Positions 18,934 to 28,045 of a stretch of 64,000 bases of DNA are shown here, piece by piece. The DNA is from Citromicrobium bathyomarinum (GTDB lineage: Bacteria > Pseudomonadota > Alphaproteobacteria > Sphingomonadales > Sphingomonadaceae). The stretch covers positions 930,001 to 994,000 of the forward strand of contig CP155577.1 of assembly GCA_001306305.2 (NCBI GenBank), given 5' to 3'. The notes beneath the pieces were generated by a model. That model did no database searches. It had not been told where the DNA came from and saw nothing but the letters and a program-made list of their open reading frames with translations. Positions within the stretch are counted from its first letter, which is position 1. The number at the start of each line of letters is the position of its first letter. Position numbers and translations under genes: made by a program.

Positions 18934-19341
18934 ATGAACAATCCAATCGCCTGCCTGACGGCCCTGGCCGGGGCAACCGTCCTTGCATCCTGCGCACCCG
19001 TTCCCGAACCAGCGAGCGCGCAAGGCGATCCTGCGGAGGAGACGCTTGCCGGGCTCGACACCAGCAATCAGTGCTTCTTCATGCGCAACGCGGATCGCTA
19101 TTCCGAAGCGCCCGATGCCCCCAACGGGAATGAGCGGATCTTCGTGAAGACCCGCGCCAACGAGCGGTTTGTGCTCGAAACGCTTAGCAACTGCCGGGAT
19201 ATCGACTTTGCCTACGAAGTTGCGCTCGACAACCGCTTCGGGTCGAACCTGTGCACCGGGGATACCGCAAACCTGCTGGTCCCGTCGCCGAGCGGCACCG
19301 ACAGCTGCATGGTTCGCGTGATCGGCCGGATCGAGGATTAA
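18934..19341 (+). CDS. DUF6491-like lipoprotein
   Basis: 135 aa. ATG at 18934 with TAGGAGG 6 nt upstream. The signal sequence ends in VLASC, a good lipobox. The mature domain has the CFF motif and later cysteines (NCRDIDFAYEV, NLCTG, DSCMVRVIGRIE) characteristic of the DUF6491 group found in sphingomonads and xanthomonads. Envelope protein of unknown role. Preceded by an EcfG-type promoter. Confidence 0.8.
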   Translation: MNNPIACLTALAGATVLASCAPVPEPASAQGDPAEETLAGLDTSNQCFFMRNADRYSEAPDAPNGNERIFVKTRANERFVLETLSNCRDIDFAYEVALDNRFGSNLCTGDTANLLVPSPSGTDSCMVRVIGRIED

Positions 19342-19390
19342 TCGCGTCTGGTGCGGGATTGCGGCCAGATGCCTCATTTTTGCCAGAATC

Positions 19391-19415
19391 GGAACATCGC
19401 GAGCCCAAGCCCGTT
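19391..19415 (+). promoter_or_regulatory. EcfG-type general stress promoter for the fasciclin gene
   Basis: GGAAC at 19391-19395, a 16-nt spacer and CGTT at 19412-19415 give an exact EcfG consensus, 68 nt upstream of the fasciclin start codon. Confidence 0.75.
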
Positions 19416-19483
19416 GATGGGGAGAACGGAGCGGCCAACCGGTTGCGACGTGTCTACGAAGCTCCCAAGAGGACGATAACCCC

Positions 19484-20068
19484 ATGAACAAGCTAGCCCT
19501 AACGCTCGCCTCGGTCGCCGCGCTCTCGCTCGCCGCATGTGCCGAATCCGACACCGTCAACGATGACGCAGCGATGACCGATGACACCGCCGCCGACCAG
19601 ATGGCGGTCGATGACGCGGCCAGCGGTACCATCGTCGAAGTCGCGCAGGCCGACCCGCAGCTCTCGACCCTCGTCGAAGCGGTAACCACGGCGGGCCTCG
19701 GTGAGACTCTGTCGAGCGGTGAATACACCGTGTTCGCACCGACCAACGCCGCCTTCGACAAGGTGCCGCAGGCGACTCGCGACGAACTGATGAGCGAAGC
19801 AGGCAAGGAAGACCTGGCCAACATCCTCACCTATCATGTCGTCGAAGGGGCGACCGATGCAGCCGCGCTGACTGCAGCGATCGAGGCCGCGGGTGAAGAC
19901 GGTTACACGCTGACCACCGTCAATGGTGCAGAGCTTACCGCGATGATGGACGGCGACAATGTCGTGTTGCGAGATGCGGCGGGCAACACCGCAACCGTCA
20001 CGATGACCGATATCGACGCCTCGAACGGCGTGGTCCATGTGATCGATACCGTGCTGATGCCGCAGTAA
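19484..20068 (+). CDS. Fasciclin (FAS1) domain lipoprotein
   Basis: 194 aa. The signal sequence ends in the lipobox LAAC. After a short acidic linker a single FAS1 domain spans about residues 50-194, with the H1 motif YTVFAPTNAAFDKVP and the H2-like end NGVVHVIDTVLMP. FAS1 proteins mediate adhesion or surface interactions. ATG at 19484 with AGAGGA upstream. Preceded by an EcfG-type promoter and followed by a strong terminator. Confidence 0.93.
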   Translation: MNKLALTLASVAALSLAACAESDTVNDDAAMTDDTAADQMAVDDAASGTIVEVAQADPQLSTLVEAVTTAGLGETLSSGEYTVFAPTNAAFDKVPQATRDELMSEAGKEDLANILTYHVVEGATDAAALTAAIEAAGEDGYTLTTVNGAELTAMMDGDNVVLRDAAGNTATVTMTDIDASNGVVHVIDTVLMPQ

Positions 20069-20092
20069 GCGCATCCGCACCTCTGAACGACG

Positions 20093-20122
20093 AAGGGCTC
20101 CCGGTTACGGGAGCCCTTTTCG
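20093..20122 (+). terminator. Intrinsic terminator of the fasciclin gene
   Basis: AAGGGCTCCCG pairs with CGGGAGCCCTT across a short loop and is followed by TTTT. Confidence 0.9.
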
Positions 20123-20146
20123 TGTGTGTAGCGGTGGCTTGTGCGA

Positions 20147-20671
20147 TCAGCGCGCAGCCGCGCTGGAGGTTTCCTGCACCACCGGGCGCGAGACATAGGT
20201 GATCGCCTGTCCTTGCGAAGGCTGGGCGACACGGGCGGGCCGGTCGAGCTCCAGCGGACGGCGCGGTGCCGGACGAGGCGGTGCCCGACGTGCATAGCTG
20301 CGCTGCTGGTCGATCGCGCGGCGCTGCTCGGCCTCCCACCGCAGCGCCTCGGCCTGAGCGGCGTCGAAGTCGAACTCGCCAAGTTCGGCTCCGGCTTCGC
20401 TGTAGGCAAAACGCGGAGCGAACCGCTCTTGGCTGTACAGCCCGCGTTCTCGCAGTTCGGCGACCTCGTAGGTCTTGCCGTTCGCCTTCAGCGGGTAGTG
20501 ATCTGCGGCGCCGAGGGCACGACGCTTGTCGTCGATCGCGATCGGTCCGGGGCCGGGCAGCGGCGTCTCGGCGTGGATCTGGCGCGGGGTCGTATCGATG
20601 GCGGCACCGGCTACCGCACCGCCGATCGCGACTACCGCGACTGCTCCAACGATCCCGGGTAAGGCGCGCAT
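20147..20671 (-). CDS. Secreted or membrane-anchored protein of unknown function
   Basis: 174 aa from ATG at 20671, chosen because GGGAG lies about 9 nt upstream and the hydrophobic segment (GIVGAVAVVAIGGAVAGAAI) follows directly. An in-frame ATG at 20716 would add 15 residues and cannot be excluded. After the hydrophobic N-terminus the chain is polar, with a Glu/Ala-rich helix (EFDFDAAQAEALRWEAEQRR) and a Pro/Arg-rich end. No family recognised. Confidence 0.65.
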   Translation of the reverse strand: MRALPGIVGAVAVVAIGGAVAGAAIDTTPRQIHAETPLPGPGPIAIDDKRRALGAADHYPLKANGKTYEVAELRERGLYSQERFAPRFAYSEAGAELGEFDFDAAQAEALRWEAEQRRAIDQQRSYARRAPPRPAPRRPLELDRPARVAQPSQGQAITYVSRPVVQETSSAAAR

Positions 20672-20843
20672 CTTGCTGTACTCCCTGACAAATTCTGCGT
20701 CGAATTCCTTTGCCATCACAATACGCAAGCGCCTTCCGGGGTTCCCGTAAGGTCTTGCGATCGGCCGCGCTTTCCGTTTCCTGCGGTGCAGGATAGATAA
20801 TGCGCCAGTAACAAAGCACCCTCTCTCGCCGAAAGGAACCCCC

Positions 20844-21269
20844 ATGCGCCTGCTGGTTGTTGCCATTCCCCTGCTGCTCGCTGCGTGCCAGACCGAGAAC
20901 GGAGCGCGTGCGCCCGGTACTTCGCCCGAAGGTTTCGACGCCATCGGAAAGAGCGAGACGATCCGCTTCACCGGCACCGAGCCTTTCTGGAGCGGCAAGG
21001 TGAGCGGGGAGAGCCTGACCTACAAGACACCCGAGAATACCGAGGGCGTCAGGTTTGCTGTCCGTCGGTTCAGCGGGCAGGGCGGGCTCGGCTTCTCCGG
21101 CACGCTCGACGGGGCGGCGTTCGACATGACGGTAACGCCGGGTGCCTGCTCCGACGGGATGAGCGACCGGACCTATCCCTACACGGTGACGCTGAAGATC
21201 GGCGACGACACGCGCGAAGGCTGCGCGTGGACCGATGCGCAACCCTTCGAAGGCCCGGAGGCGCCCTAG
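20844..21269 (+). CDS. COG3650-type lipoprotein
   Basis: 141 aa. ATG at 20844 after GAAAGGAAC. The signal sequence ends in LLAAC. The mature domain carries the TEPFWSG motif and a beta-rich body with a probable disulfide pair (PGACSDG and EGCAWT). This corresponds to the predicted lipoprotein family COG3650; function unknown. Its stop overlaps the stop of the convergent DUF962 gene by 4 nt. Confidence 0.8.
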   Translation: MRLLVVAIPLLLAACQTENGARAPGTSPEGFDAIGKSETIRFTGTEPFWSGKVSGESLTYKTPENTEGVRFAVRRFSGQGGLGFSGTLDGAAFDMTVTPGACSDGMSDRTYPYTVTLKIGDDTREGCAWTDAQPFEGPEAP

Positions 21270-21610
21270 CCTTGCGGTCGGTTCACGCCTGCGCGATCGA
21301 GCTCCGGGCCGAGCCGCCCGGTGATCCACAGGAAGAACATCCGGAAATCGGCGATCAGGCTCCACAGCGGATAGGTGAAGGTCGCCGGGCGGTTCCGTTC
21401 GACCCGGAAATGCGCGATCCAGGCAAAGAAATAGCCGGCCACGGGCAGCGCAAGCAGCAGCCACCAGTTGCGGCTCGCCAGGGCGACAACCGCAAGCGCG
21501 ATGACCAGCCCGGTGCCGACATAGTGCAGCCGGCGCGTTGCCGGGCGGCTGTGTTCGCGCAGGTAGAAGGGCCAGAACTCCGCAAAAGTGGTGTAGGTGC
21601 GCTCGCCCAT
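21266..21610 (-). CDS. DUF962 (Mpo1-like) membrane protein
   Basis: 114 aa from ATG at 21610 (GGGAGG 6 nt upstream). It starts [20 protein letters not shown], with the conserved histidine of this family, then two or three hydrophobic helices with the [12 protein letters not shown] segment. Yeast Mpo1 is a dioxygenase in phytosphingosine alpha-oxidation; the bacterial function is unproven, though sphingolipid-making sphingomonads make it plausible. Confidence 0.88.
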   Translation of the reverse strand: MGERTYTTFAEFWPFYLREHSRPATRRLHYVGTGLVIALAVVALASRNWWLLLALPVAGYFFAWIAHFRVERNRPATFTYPLWSLIADFRMFFLWITGRLGPELDRAGVNRPQG

Positions 21611-21686
21611 CAATGCCTCCCCGAGATGCTTCCGAACCATCGACGCGCGCAGATGCCCGAAAAGGGATGCGCGTGAAGAAAATGCA

Positions 21687-21711
21687 GGAACGAGCGCGGA
21701 ATATGCTCGTT
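21687..21711 (+). promoter_or_regulatory. EcfG-type general stress promoter for the LOV kinase operon
   Basis: GGAAC at 21687-21691, a 16-nt spacer and CGTT at 21708-21711 match the EcfG consensus exactly, 55 nt upstream of the kinase start codon. Confidence 0.75.
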
Positions 21712-21766
21712 CAAGCGATCAATGTTAATAGCGCGCAGCCTTCGGGCACCAGCTTAACGGACACCT

Positions 21767-22843
21767 ATGGCCGACCGACCCGAAGTACATAGTCAGGCAT
21801 CGCAACGCGATCCCAATGCCCGGCCGCGGCGCGACATGAAGGATGTCGGGCACGAGGACCGGTTCTCCGACACCTCGGGCGTGCTGTTCGAACAGGCGAT
21901 GGCGCAGACGCGGATGGCGGTGTGCCTGAGCGATCCGAACCTGCCCGATCAGCCGATCGTGTTCGCGAACCGCGCGTTCCGCCGGCTGACCGGTTACGAC
22001 GAAGACGAAATTCTCGGTCGCAACTGCCGCTTCCTGCAAGGTCCGAAGACCGATCGCGCCGAGGTTGCTCGGGTGCGCGAGGCGATCGAGAACGAAGACG
22101 TGGTGGTGGTCGAACTGCTCAACTACCGCAAGGACGGCACCGAGTTCTGGAACGCGCTGCATCTGGGCCCGATCTACGATGCGCAGGGCAAGCTGCTCTA
22201 CTTCTTCGGTAGCCAGTGGGACGTGTCGGACGTGCGCGCCGCGCGTGAGGAAGAGCGCCACGCCCGGGCGATGGCGCGCGAATTGTCGCACCGGATCAAG
22301 AACATGTTCTCGGTCATATCGGGCATCGTCAACGTGATGGGCCGGGTGCGCGGGGTGGAAGACACTACATCGGAGATAAACAGCCGCATCCATGCGCTGG
22401 GCCGGGCTTATGAGACGACCCTGGACGAAGCATCGGTCGGGGTGATCGATCTTGGCCCTGCGGTGAAGGCGATCCTCGAGCCTTACGCGGTCGACGAGCG
22501 GGTGAAGTTTCTGGGTAACGGCGCACAGGTACCATTTTCGGCCATGTCGCTGATCGGCCTTGTGCTTCATGAGCTGGCGGCCAATGCCACACGCTACGGC
22601 GCCTGGGCCGAGGGGTATGACGGGCAGGTGTCGGTCGACTGGCAGCGGCGCGATGGCAACGCGGTGCTGACCTGGATCGAAACCGGCGGGGCACCAATTT
22701 CCGGTGCGCCGGCGCATATTGGCACCGGAGCGACTATTATGAATCGTATGGTAGCTGCGGCGCGAGGCACGATTGAGAGAGAATGGAAGCCGGAGGGGCT
22801 GCACGCAGTCCTGACCGTGCCGATCGAAGGGGGCAATACGTGA
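21767..22843 (+). CDS. Blue-light LOV histidine kinase, HWE/HisKA2 family
   Basis: 358 aa, soluble. The LOV domain (about 38-155) contains GRNCRFLQ with Cys87, which forms the flavin adduct after blue light. The dimerisation/phosphoacceptor region has ELSHRIKN with His175, and the HATPase part has HELAAN (Glu269-Asn273) and TWIETGG with the Trp-x-Glu (303-305) that defines HWE kinases. No other sensor domain. The architecture and length match the Erythrobacter EL346 type. The stop overlaps the response regulator start (GTGA), so the two are co-translated. An EcfG-type promoter lies upstream. Confidence 0.95.
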   Translation: MADRPEVHSQASQRDPNARPRRDMKDVGHEDRFSDTSGVLFEQAMAQTRMAVCLSDPNLPDQPIVFANRAFRRLTGYDEDEILGRNCRFLQGPKTDRAEVARVREAIENEDVVVVELLNYRKDGTEFWNALHLGPIYDAQGKLLYFFGSQWDVSDVRAAREEERHARAMARELSHRIKNMFSVISGIVNVMGRVRGVEDTTSEINSRIHALGRAYETTLDEASVGVIDLGPAVKAILEPYAVDERVKFLGNGAQVPFSAMSLIGLVLHELAANATRYGAWAEGYDGQVSVDWQRRDGNAVLTWIETGGAPISGAPAHIGTGATIMNRMVAAARGTIEREWKPEGLHAVLTVPIEGGNT

Positions 22844-23223
22844 TCGATGGATGCCGCATCCTGTTGCTGGATGACGAACCGCTGATCCTGATGGATCTCG
22901 AATTCGCGGCGGAAGACCGTGAATGCCGTCCGCTGACCGCCACCAATGTGCGCGAGGCGCTGGCGCATATAGAGGCGCAAGGAAGTGTCTCGTGCGCGGT
23001 GCTCGACGTGACGCTGCGCGATGGAGAAACCTGCATGCCGGTCGCACGCGAGCTGGAGCGGCGCGAGATCCCCTACATCCTGCACTCGGGCGACCTCAAC
23101 CGGCAGGAAGGCACGCTTGCCGCGCTCAACGCGCGTTTGATTGCCAAGCCGGCGTGCTCCAGCAAGGTCGTCGATGCGGCGCTCGCACTCGCAGAGCCTG
23201 CCGCAACCCGCCAGGCATCCTGA
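22840..23223 (+). CDS. Single-domain response regulator (LovR-like)
   Basis: 127 aa from GTG at 22840, with AAGGGGG 7 nt upstream and a 4-nt overlap with the kinase gene. The receiver domain shows the acidic cluster Asp11-Asp12-Glu13, phosphoacceptor Asp56 (AVLDVTLRDG), Ser in ILHSGD and the late Lys (IAKPA). There is no output domain, so it likely acts as a phosphate sink or by protein contact, as LovR does in Caulobacter, where it modulates general stress signalling. Confidence 0.93.
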   Translation: MIDGCRILLLDDEPLILMDLEFAAEDRECRPLTATNVREALAHIEAQGSVSCAVLDVTLRDGETCMPVARELERREIPYILHSGDLNRQEGTLAALNARLIAKPACSSKVVDAALALAEPAATRQAS

Positions 23224-23235
23224 ACACTGCCCGGG

Positions 23236-24660
23236 CTAGAACAGCCCGGGGATGCGGTATTGGGCCGCGCTCGGCTCGGTCGGCCTGATCGCCTGATATT
23301 CGACCTGCTTGATCTGTCCGCGCTGGCTCTGGCCTGCCGTCCCTGCCTGACCGATGGCATTGCACGCTGCTCCGCGCAGGAAGCCTAGCGCCGCACCGGT
23401 GGAAGCTTCGTCGACCGAGCCCAACGGATCGAAGATGTCGTCCGTCGCTGCGCAGGTCTGCGGATAGACGCTCGCGAGGCCATTGTAATAATCGCCACCG
23501 CCGGCGGCATTGACCGTGCGGAACGCGACCACGCGCAGGCGGTCGTCACACTCGGCCTTGTCGCGCGCGATCTGGCCGACCGGCTTGCCATAGGTGTTGC
23601 TGCCGACCAGCGCGGTGTTGTTGCCCAGATATGGGATGAAGGCATTGCCGACCAGTTCGCTCGCCGAAGCGGTAGAGCCGGTGCCGATCAGCGCGATCTT
23701 GGTCGCAGCGATGGCCTGAGGCCGGGTTTCGAACAGTCTGGTCGCGTTGTTGCTGGAGAGCGAATCGCGGAAGATCGTGCGACTGAATTGCTGGCCTACC
23801 TTGTCCGCGCCGAGCAGATCGCCGAGCGTTTCCGCCACCGAGACGAGCCCGCCGCCATTGTAGCGGAAATCGAGGATCACCTCGCTGATCCCCTGCTGGC
23901 GGAAACCGTCGATCGCCGCGCGCAACTGCGTACCTGCATCTTCGACGATGAAGGTGCGCAGGTTGATATAGCCGACCGGGGTGCCGCCATTGTCGATCAC
24001 CTTCACACCGTATCGGTCGGAGATCGGATCGAGCTCGTACTCGCTCTTGATCACGCTGACAGTCGCCTCGGTCTGGTCTGGCTGGCGGATCGTGAAGGTG
24101 CGGGTAACGCCAGGGTTGCTGGACCCCAGCGCATCGCTGAATGCCTGCGGCCCGCCAGAGGCAAGCAGGCTGGCGGTGGAGGTACCGTTGACCGCCAAAA
24201 TCTCGGTCCCACGATCGAAACCTTGCGCGAAGGCTGGCGCATTTTCGAACGCCTCCAACACGAACACCCTTCCCGCCGAGGTGTCGTAGGCCAGACGGAT
24301 CCCGAAGCCTGCCGAGGCCCCCGAATTGATCAGCCGGGTCTCTTCCTCGATCGACGTGATGTAGGTGAATGAGCGGTCGCGGCCCAGCGCGCGGGCAGGG
24401 GCAACCAGCGCGTCGATATAGGATTGCACGGTCGGATAGGCCGCCGGGTTTACGCCGGTATCGAGCAGGTCGGGGAACAGGTAATAGGTGCGCAGCTGGT
24501 CGAGCACCCATGCCTTGCGGTTCTCGAGCGAGCAGGCCGAGGTCGCCGGGCTCGGTGTAGGCGTGCCTCCCGTTGCGGGCGACGAATTGCCGCCGCCACC
24601 TCCGCAGGCAACAAGCGTCCCGGCGAGTGCCAGTGCAAGCGAGGTGCGACCGATCGACAT
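23236..24660 (-). CDS. S41 family peptidase lipoprotein (C-terminal-processing type)
   Basis: 474 aa; ATG at 24660. The lipobox is LVAC followed by a Gly-rich linker. An N-terminal helical region is followed by a PDZ-like segment (AGFGIRLAYDTSAGRVFVLE, GTEILAVNGTS) and the S41 catalytic core with VILDFRYNGGG and GTGSTASASELVGNAF carrying the likely catalytic Ser. It probably acts in the periplasm. Convergent with the response regulator gene, 12 nt apart; a hairpin (23230-23250) without a T tract spans the gap. Confidence 0.9.
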   Translation of the reverse strand: MSIGRTSLALALAGTLVACGGGGGNSSPATGGTPTPSPATSACSLENRKAWVLDQLRTYYLFPDLLDTGVNPAAYPTVQSYIDALVAPARALGRDRSFTYITSIEEETRLINSGASAGFGIRLAYDTSAGRVFVLEAFENAPAFAQGFDRGTEILAVNGTSTASLLASGGPQAFSDALGSSNPGVTRTFTIRQPDQTEATVSVIKSEYELDPISDRYGVKVIDNGGTPVGYINLRTFIVEDAGTQLRAAIDGFRQQGISEVILDFRYNGGGLVSVAETLGDLLGADKVGQQFSRTIFRDSLSSNNATRLFETRPQAIAATKIALIGTGSTASASELVGNAFIPYLGNNTALVGSNTYGKPVGQIARDKAECDDRLRVVAFRTVNAAGGGDYYNGLASVYPQTCAATDDIFDPLGSVDEASTGAALGFLRGAACNAIGQAGTAGQSQRGQIKQVEYQAIRPTEPSAAQYRIPGLF

Positions 24661-24834
24661 TGCTTATTTTCCTCTCAACTTCCCGTATCCACGGGATATT
24701 CCCCAGCGCCCTTGCTTGTCTATCTCGAAAAGCCCCGTGCGCGCGGTGCTCTTCACTAGCGAGCGAGCGCCGGGCCCTTACATCGATCGCCGCAAACGCC
24801 TACCCGGGGGGGAACAAAGGAGATTCACCGACCC

Positions 24835-25413
24835 ATGACCGACTGGCTTTCCGCAGTTCTGCCCTCGTCTTGCCCTGCCAATGCCAAGCTTGCGATCGCG
24901 CGATTCGCAAAGCGCGAGACGATCGGGCGCAACGGCTTTTCCCTCACCAGCCCCGCCTTCGGGCAGGGCGAGGAGCTCGACCCGTGCTTCACCGCGGATG
25001 AAGAAGACGCGGTTGCGCCGCCGATGGAATGGACCGCACCGCCCAAGGGCGCGGAGGAATTGGTTCTTGTGGTCGAGGATGCGAGCCAGGCCGATCCGAC
25101 CTGCCACTGGCTGGTCTGGGGCCTGCCCGCGCAGAACGGCAAGCTGCTGGAGGGCGAGACCCCGCCGCGCACGGGTAAGAACGACCAGGGCAATTCCGAA
25201 TGGCTGCTGCCCAAGGTCGATCCCGATGGCGCGCCGCACTGCTTCGTGTTCCAGCTGTTCGCGCTCGACCTGCCGATCGCGCTGATGCCCGGCGCGGGCA
25301 AGGCGGAGCTGTTCGCCGCGATGGAAGGCCATGTGATGGCTGCCTGCGTGCTCTCAGCGAGCTACAGCGGTTCGGATGAAGAGGATCTGGGCGACTTCGA
25401 AGACGACGCCTAG
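24835..25413 (+). CDS. YbhB/YbcL (PEBP, Raf-kinase-inhibitor-like) protein
   Basis: 192 aa; ATG at 24835 after AAAGGAG. The PEBP hallmarks are visible: FSLTSPAFGQGEELDPCFT, PPMEWTAPP, VLVVEDASQADPTCHWLVWG and HCFVFQLFALD. A less conserved N-terminal extension of about 30 residues and an acidic tail (DEEDLGDFEDD) are present. No signal peptide. These proteins bind small anionic ligands; the bacterial role is unclear. Its stop overlaps the convergent DoxX-like gene by 4 nt. Confidence 0.9.
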   Translation: MTDWLSAVLPSSCPANAKLAIARFAKRETIGRNGFSLTSPAFGQGEELDPCFTADEEDAVAPPMEWTAPPKGAEELVLVVEDASQADPTCHWLVWGLPAQNGKLLEGETPPRTGKNDQGNSEWLLPKVDPDGAPHCFVFQLFALDLPIALMPGAGKAELFAAMEGHVMAACVLSASYSGSDEEDLGDFEDDA

Positions 25414-25811
25414 ACCCGCTTCGCGAAGGGCCAGTCGATCACCCGGCTGGCCCACAGCGCGGCCCAGATGATGACCGGCTGCGCGAACATGCGCGGGATG
25501 TGATAGCCGAGGCCGAGGCCGCCATCGGCGCTGGCGAGGTCTGTGATCATGTGCTGGACGTTCGCCGGCCATACGCACAGCGCGTAAAGCGCCAGCCCGA
25601 TGCCTCCGGCCGCTCTCAGCGCAGGCGAGACGGGCTGCGCAAGCGCGATGGCGCCGAGGATTTCGGCAACTCCGGTGGCGAACACCACCGCCTCGGGCAG
25701 CGGCACGAAGCCGGGCATGATCGACAGGAACGGGCCGGGCACTGTGACGTGCAGGATGCCCGCGGCGAGGTAGGCGAGCGTGAGGAACCAGCGGATTGCG
25801 GTGCGGGCCAT
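25410..25811 (-). CDS. DoxX-like membrane protein
   Basis: 133 aa from ATG at 25811. Four hydrophobic helices; AAGILHVTVPGPFLSIMP followed by VVFATGVAEILGAIAL is typical of the DoxX/MauE-like family. Likely inner membrane. It starts 4 nt after the stop of the DUF985 gene on the same strand, so the two form an operon. Confidence 0.85.
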   Translation of the reverse strand: MARTAIRWFLTLAYLAAGILHVTVPGPFLSIMPGFVPLPEAVVFATGVAEILGAIALAQPVSPALRAAGGIGLALYALCVWPANVQHMITDLASADGGLGLGYHIPRMFAQPVIIWAALWASRVIDWPFAKRV

Positions 25812-25815
25812 CGCC

Positions 25816-26247
25816 TCAGGCCCGCTTCGGCGCCCAGCCGGGCGGTGCGAGTTCGAACCCGTCGAAGGAGAAGCCCGGCGCGACGACGCATGAGACGAAC
25901 GCGTAGCCGTGCGATCCGGGCAGGGGCAGCGCCGCCTGCCACTGGCCTTGCGGCACCACGCCCTGCCATTGCGGCGCGTTCGCGTCACCCAGCACGATCG
26001 TCTCGACCGCTGCATCCTCGGTTTCCGCGACCCTGAGCGCCAGCGGGTCGCCCGCGTGCCACAGCCATAGCTCGTCCGCATCGACGCGGTGCCAGTGCGA
26101 TGCCTGTCCGGCCTCCAGCAGGAAGTGGATCATGGTCGCGCTCGACCGGCCATCCTTCTCACCTGCGCGGAAGGTCTCGCGGTACCAGCCGCCTTCGGGA
26201 TGGGGGGCGAGGCCGTGGCGCTCGATCATGTCGCGGGCACTGGTCAT
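25816..26247 (-). CDS. DUF985 cupin protein
   Basis: 143 aa. [13 protein letters not shown] at the start, [21 protein letters not shown] with the metal-binding cupin histidines, and [14 protein letters not shown] at the end match the DUF985/cupin-5 family closely. Cytoplasmic beta-barrel; substrate unknown. Upstream partner of the DoxX-like gene in a two-gene operon. Confidence 0.92.
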   Translation of the reverse strand: MTSARDMIERHGLAPHPEGGWYRETFRAGEKDGRSSATMIHFLLEAGQASHWHRVDADELWLWHAGDPLALRVAETEDAAVETIVLGDANAPQWQGVVPQGQWQAALPLPGSHGYAFVSCVVAPGFSFDGFELAPPGWAPKRA

Positions 26248-26316
26248 GGGGCGTCCATCTTCCTTTTTGCTGCTGCGTCGGTATGCCTAGGCCGACAGAT
26301 GCAGGGGAGTCACCAC

Positions 26317-27576
26317 ATGCTGCGCCGTTTCGCCACCGCTTCCGCTCTCGCAGCGCTTTTGTGCGCACCCGCGCTGGCGCAGACGCCCGAAGAGATCGCG
26401 CAGGCCGCCCTTGAAGCCGCGCCGGTGTGGGATGGGCACAACGACGTGCCGATCCAGCTGCGCAGCCGCTTCGGCAACGAGCTCGGCGAGTTCGACTTCA
26501 CCAATACCCGCGCGACGAAGACCGAGACGCGCAACGCGATGCATACCGATCTCGCGCGGTTGCGGGCCGGGCATGTCGGCGCGCAGTGGTGGTCGGTCTA
26601 CGTTCCCGCCTCGCTCGACGAACCCGAAGCGGTGCAGATGACGCTGGAGCAGATCGACGTCGCCAAGCGGCTGATCGCACTTTACCCGGACGACATGACG
26701 CTGGCGCTGAGTGCCGATGATGTCGAGGCGGCGCGGGCGCAAGGCAGGATCGCCGGTCTTATCGGGATGGAGGGCGGCCATTCGATCGGGTCGAGCCTCG
26801 CCGTACTGCGCCAGATGTACGATCTGGGCGCGCGCTACATGACGCTGACGCACAGCCGCAACACGCCGTGGGCGGACAGCGCGACCGATGATCCCGAGCA
26901 TGGCGGGCTGACCGATTTCGGCAAGGATCTGGTGCGCGAGATGAACCGGATCGGGATGGTGGTCGACCTCAGCCACGTGTCCGAGAAGACGATGATGGAC
27001 GCGCTGGATGTGAGCCGCGCGCCGGTGATCTTCAGCCATTCCTCCGCCCGCGCGATCAACGGCCACGCGCGCAACGTGCCCGATGCGGTGCTGCGGCGTC
27101 TGCGCGAGAACGGCGGGATCATCATGGTCACCGCGGTGCCCGGCTTCATCAGCGAGGACGCGCGGGTGTGGAACGCGCAGCGCGATGCCGAGGAGGCGCG
27201 GCTCAAGGCGCTCTGGCAGGGGCAGCCCGATGCGGTTGCGGCAGGCATGTCTGCGTGGGACATGGCCAACCCCTATCCGCCCGCCAATATTGCCGACATG
27301 GCCGACCATATCGATCACGTGCGCAAGATTGCCGGGATCGACGCGATCGGGATCGGCGGCGACTACGATGGCATTCCTTTCGGGCCTGAGGGGCTGGAGG
27401 ATGTCTCGACATACCCCGCTCTGTTCACCGAACTGGCGGGGCGTGGATACTCGCAGGAGGATCTGGAGAAGATCAGCCTCCGCAACATGATGCGGGTGAT
27501 GCGCGGGGTCGAGGCGACCAGCGCCGCGATGGCCGATGTGCCGCCCTACGAGTACCCCACGGGCGGCGGGGAGTAA
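26317..27576 (+). CDS. Secreted membrane-dipeptidase (M19) family peptidase
   Basis: 419 aa from ATG at 26317 with GGGGAG upstream; the signal peptide ends in PALAQ. Zinc ligands: His41 and Asp43 (DGHNDVP), the Glu in GMEGGHS, and histidines in VDLSHVS and [15 protein letters not shown] closes the active site. M19 enzymes hydrolyse dipeptides, including D-amino-acid dipeptides. It fits with the other secreted peptidases in the window. Confidence 0.95.
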   Translation: MLRRFATASALAALLCAPALAQTPEEIAQAALEAAPVWDGHNDVPIQLRSRFGNELGEFDFTNTRATKTETRNAMHTDLARLRAGHVGAQWWSVYVPASLDEPEAVQMTLEQIDVAKRLIALYPDDMTLALSADDVEAARAQGRIAGLIGMEGGHSIGSSLAVLRQMYDLGARYMTLTHSRNTPWADSATDDPEHGGLTDFGKDLVREMNRIGMVVDLSHVSEKTMMDALDVSRAPVIFSHSSARAINGHARNVPDAVLRRLRENGGIIMVTAVPGFISEDARVWNAQRDAEEARLKALWQGQPDAVAAGMSAWDMANPYPPANIADMADHIDHVRKIAGIDAIGIGGDYDGIPFGPEGLEDVSTYPALFTELAGRGYSQEDLEKISLRNMMRVMRGVEATSAAMADVPPYEYPTGGGE

Positions 27577-27591
27577 GGAGGGCCGGCCCGT

Positions 27592-27783
27592 TCAGTCTCC
27601 GTCGACTTCCTCGGGCAGGTCTTCGCGATCGGTGGAGGCCATTTCCTCCAGCTCGTCCTCGGTCATGCTTTCGTACATGCCGACAGACGCGCCCTGAAGG
27701 TCGGACTTGTCCGTCTCGCCGCGCTTGGCGGAGAGGGCGGCGCCTGCCGCCTGTTGCTGCTTCTTCGATTTGGCCTTGGGCAT
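27592..27783 (-). CDS. DUF3008 small protein
   Basis: 63 aa from ATG at 27783. It begins MPKAKSKKQQQAAGAALSAK, the DUF3008 signature, followed by an acidic C-terminus with SMTEDELEEMAST. Small basic/acidic cytosolic protein, often in stress regulons of alphaproteobacteria; function unknown. Third gene of a three-gene cassette behind an EcfG-type promoter. Confidence 0.88.
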   Translation of the reverse strand: MPKAKSKKQQQAAGAALSAKRGETDKSDLQGASVGMYESMTEDELEEMASTDREDLPEEVDGD

Positions 27784-27793
27784 GGCGTGATCC

Positions 27794-28024
27794 TCAGCTG
27801 TCTTGTGCTTCGATTTCGGAGCCCAGCTTGAGCACTTCGTCGCCATCATCCTGTTTGATGAGGTAGGCGGGGTCGTCTTGGGAGCCATTCCTGGTGATCT
27901 CGCTGCCCTGCAGGGTGCGGGTCACCTCGCGTTCGAAACGCTCCTTGATCTGGCCCTTGGCAGTGCCGTTGCCCCAATCCCACTGCACATACTGATCGCT
28001 CTGGAAGCTGTTCGTATTGCTCAT
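27794..28024 (-). CDS. DUF2945 (TUDOR-like) small protein
   Basis: 76 aa. The pattern QYVQWDWGNGTAKGQI, then YLIKQDDGDEVLKLGSEIE, matches the DUF2945/hypervirulence-associated TUDOR family, a small beta-barrel. It lies 10 nt upstream of the DUF3008 gene and 21 nt after the membrane protein gene, so these are co-transcribed. Confidence 0.88.
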   Translation of the reverse strand: MSNTNSFQSDQYVQWDWGNGTAKGQIKERFEREVTRTLQGSEITRNGSQDDPAYLIKQDDGDEVLKLGSEIEAQDS

Positions 28025-28045
28025 GAAATCGGGGCTCCTGGCCGG

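Noticed and set aside
23230-23250. Hairpin between response regulator and S41 genes as a terminator
   Set aside because: Perfect stem but no T tract on either strand and it overlaps the S41 stop codon; not called as a terminator.
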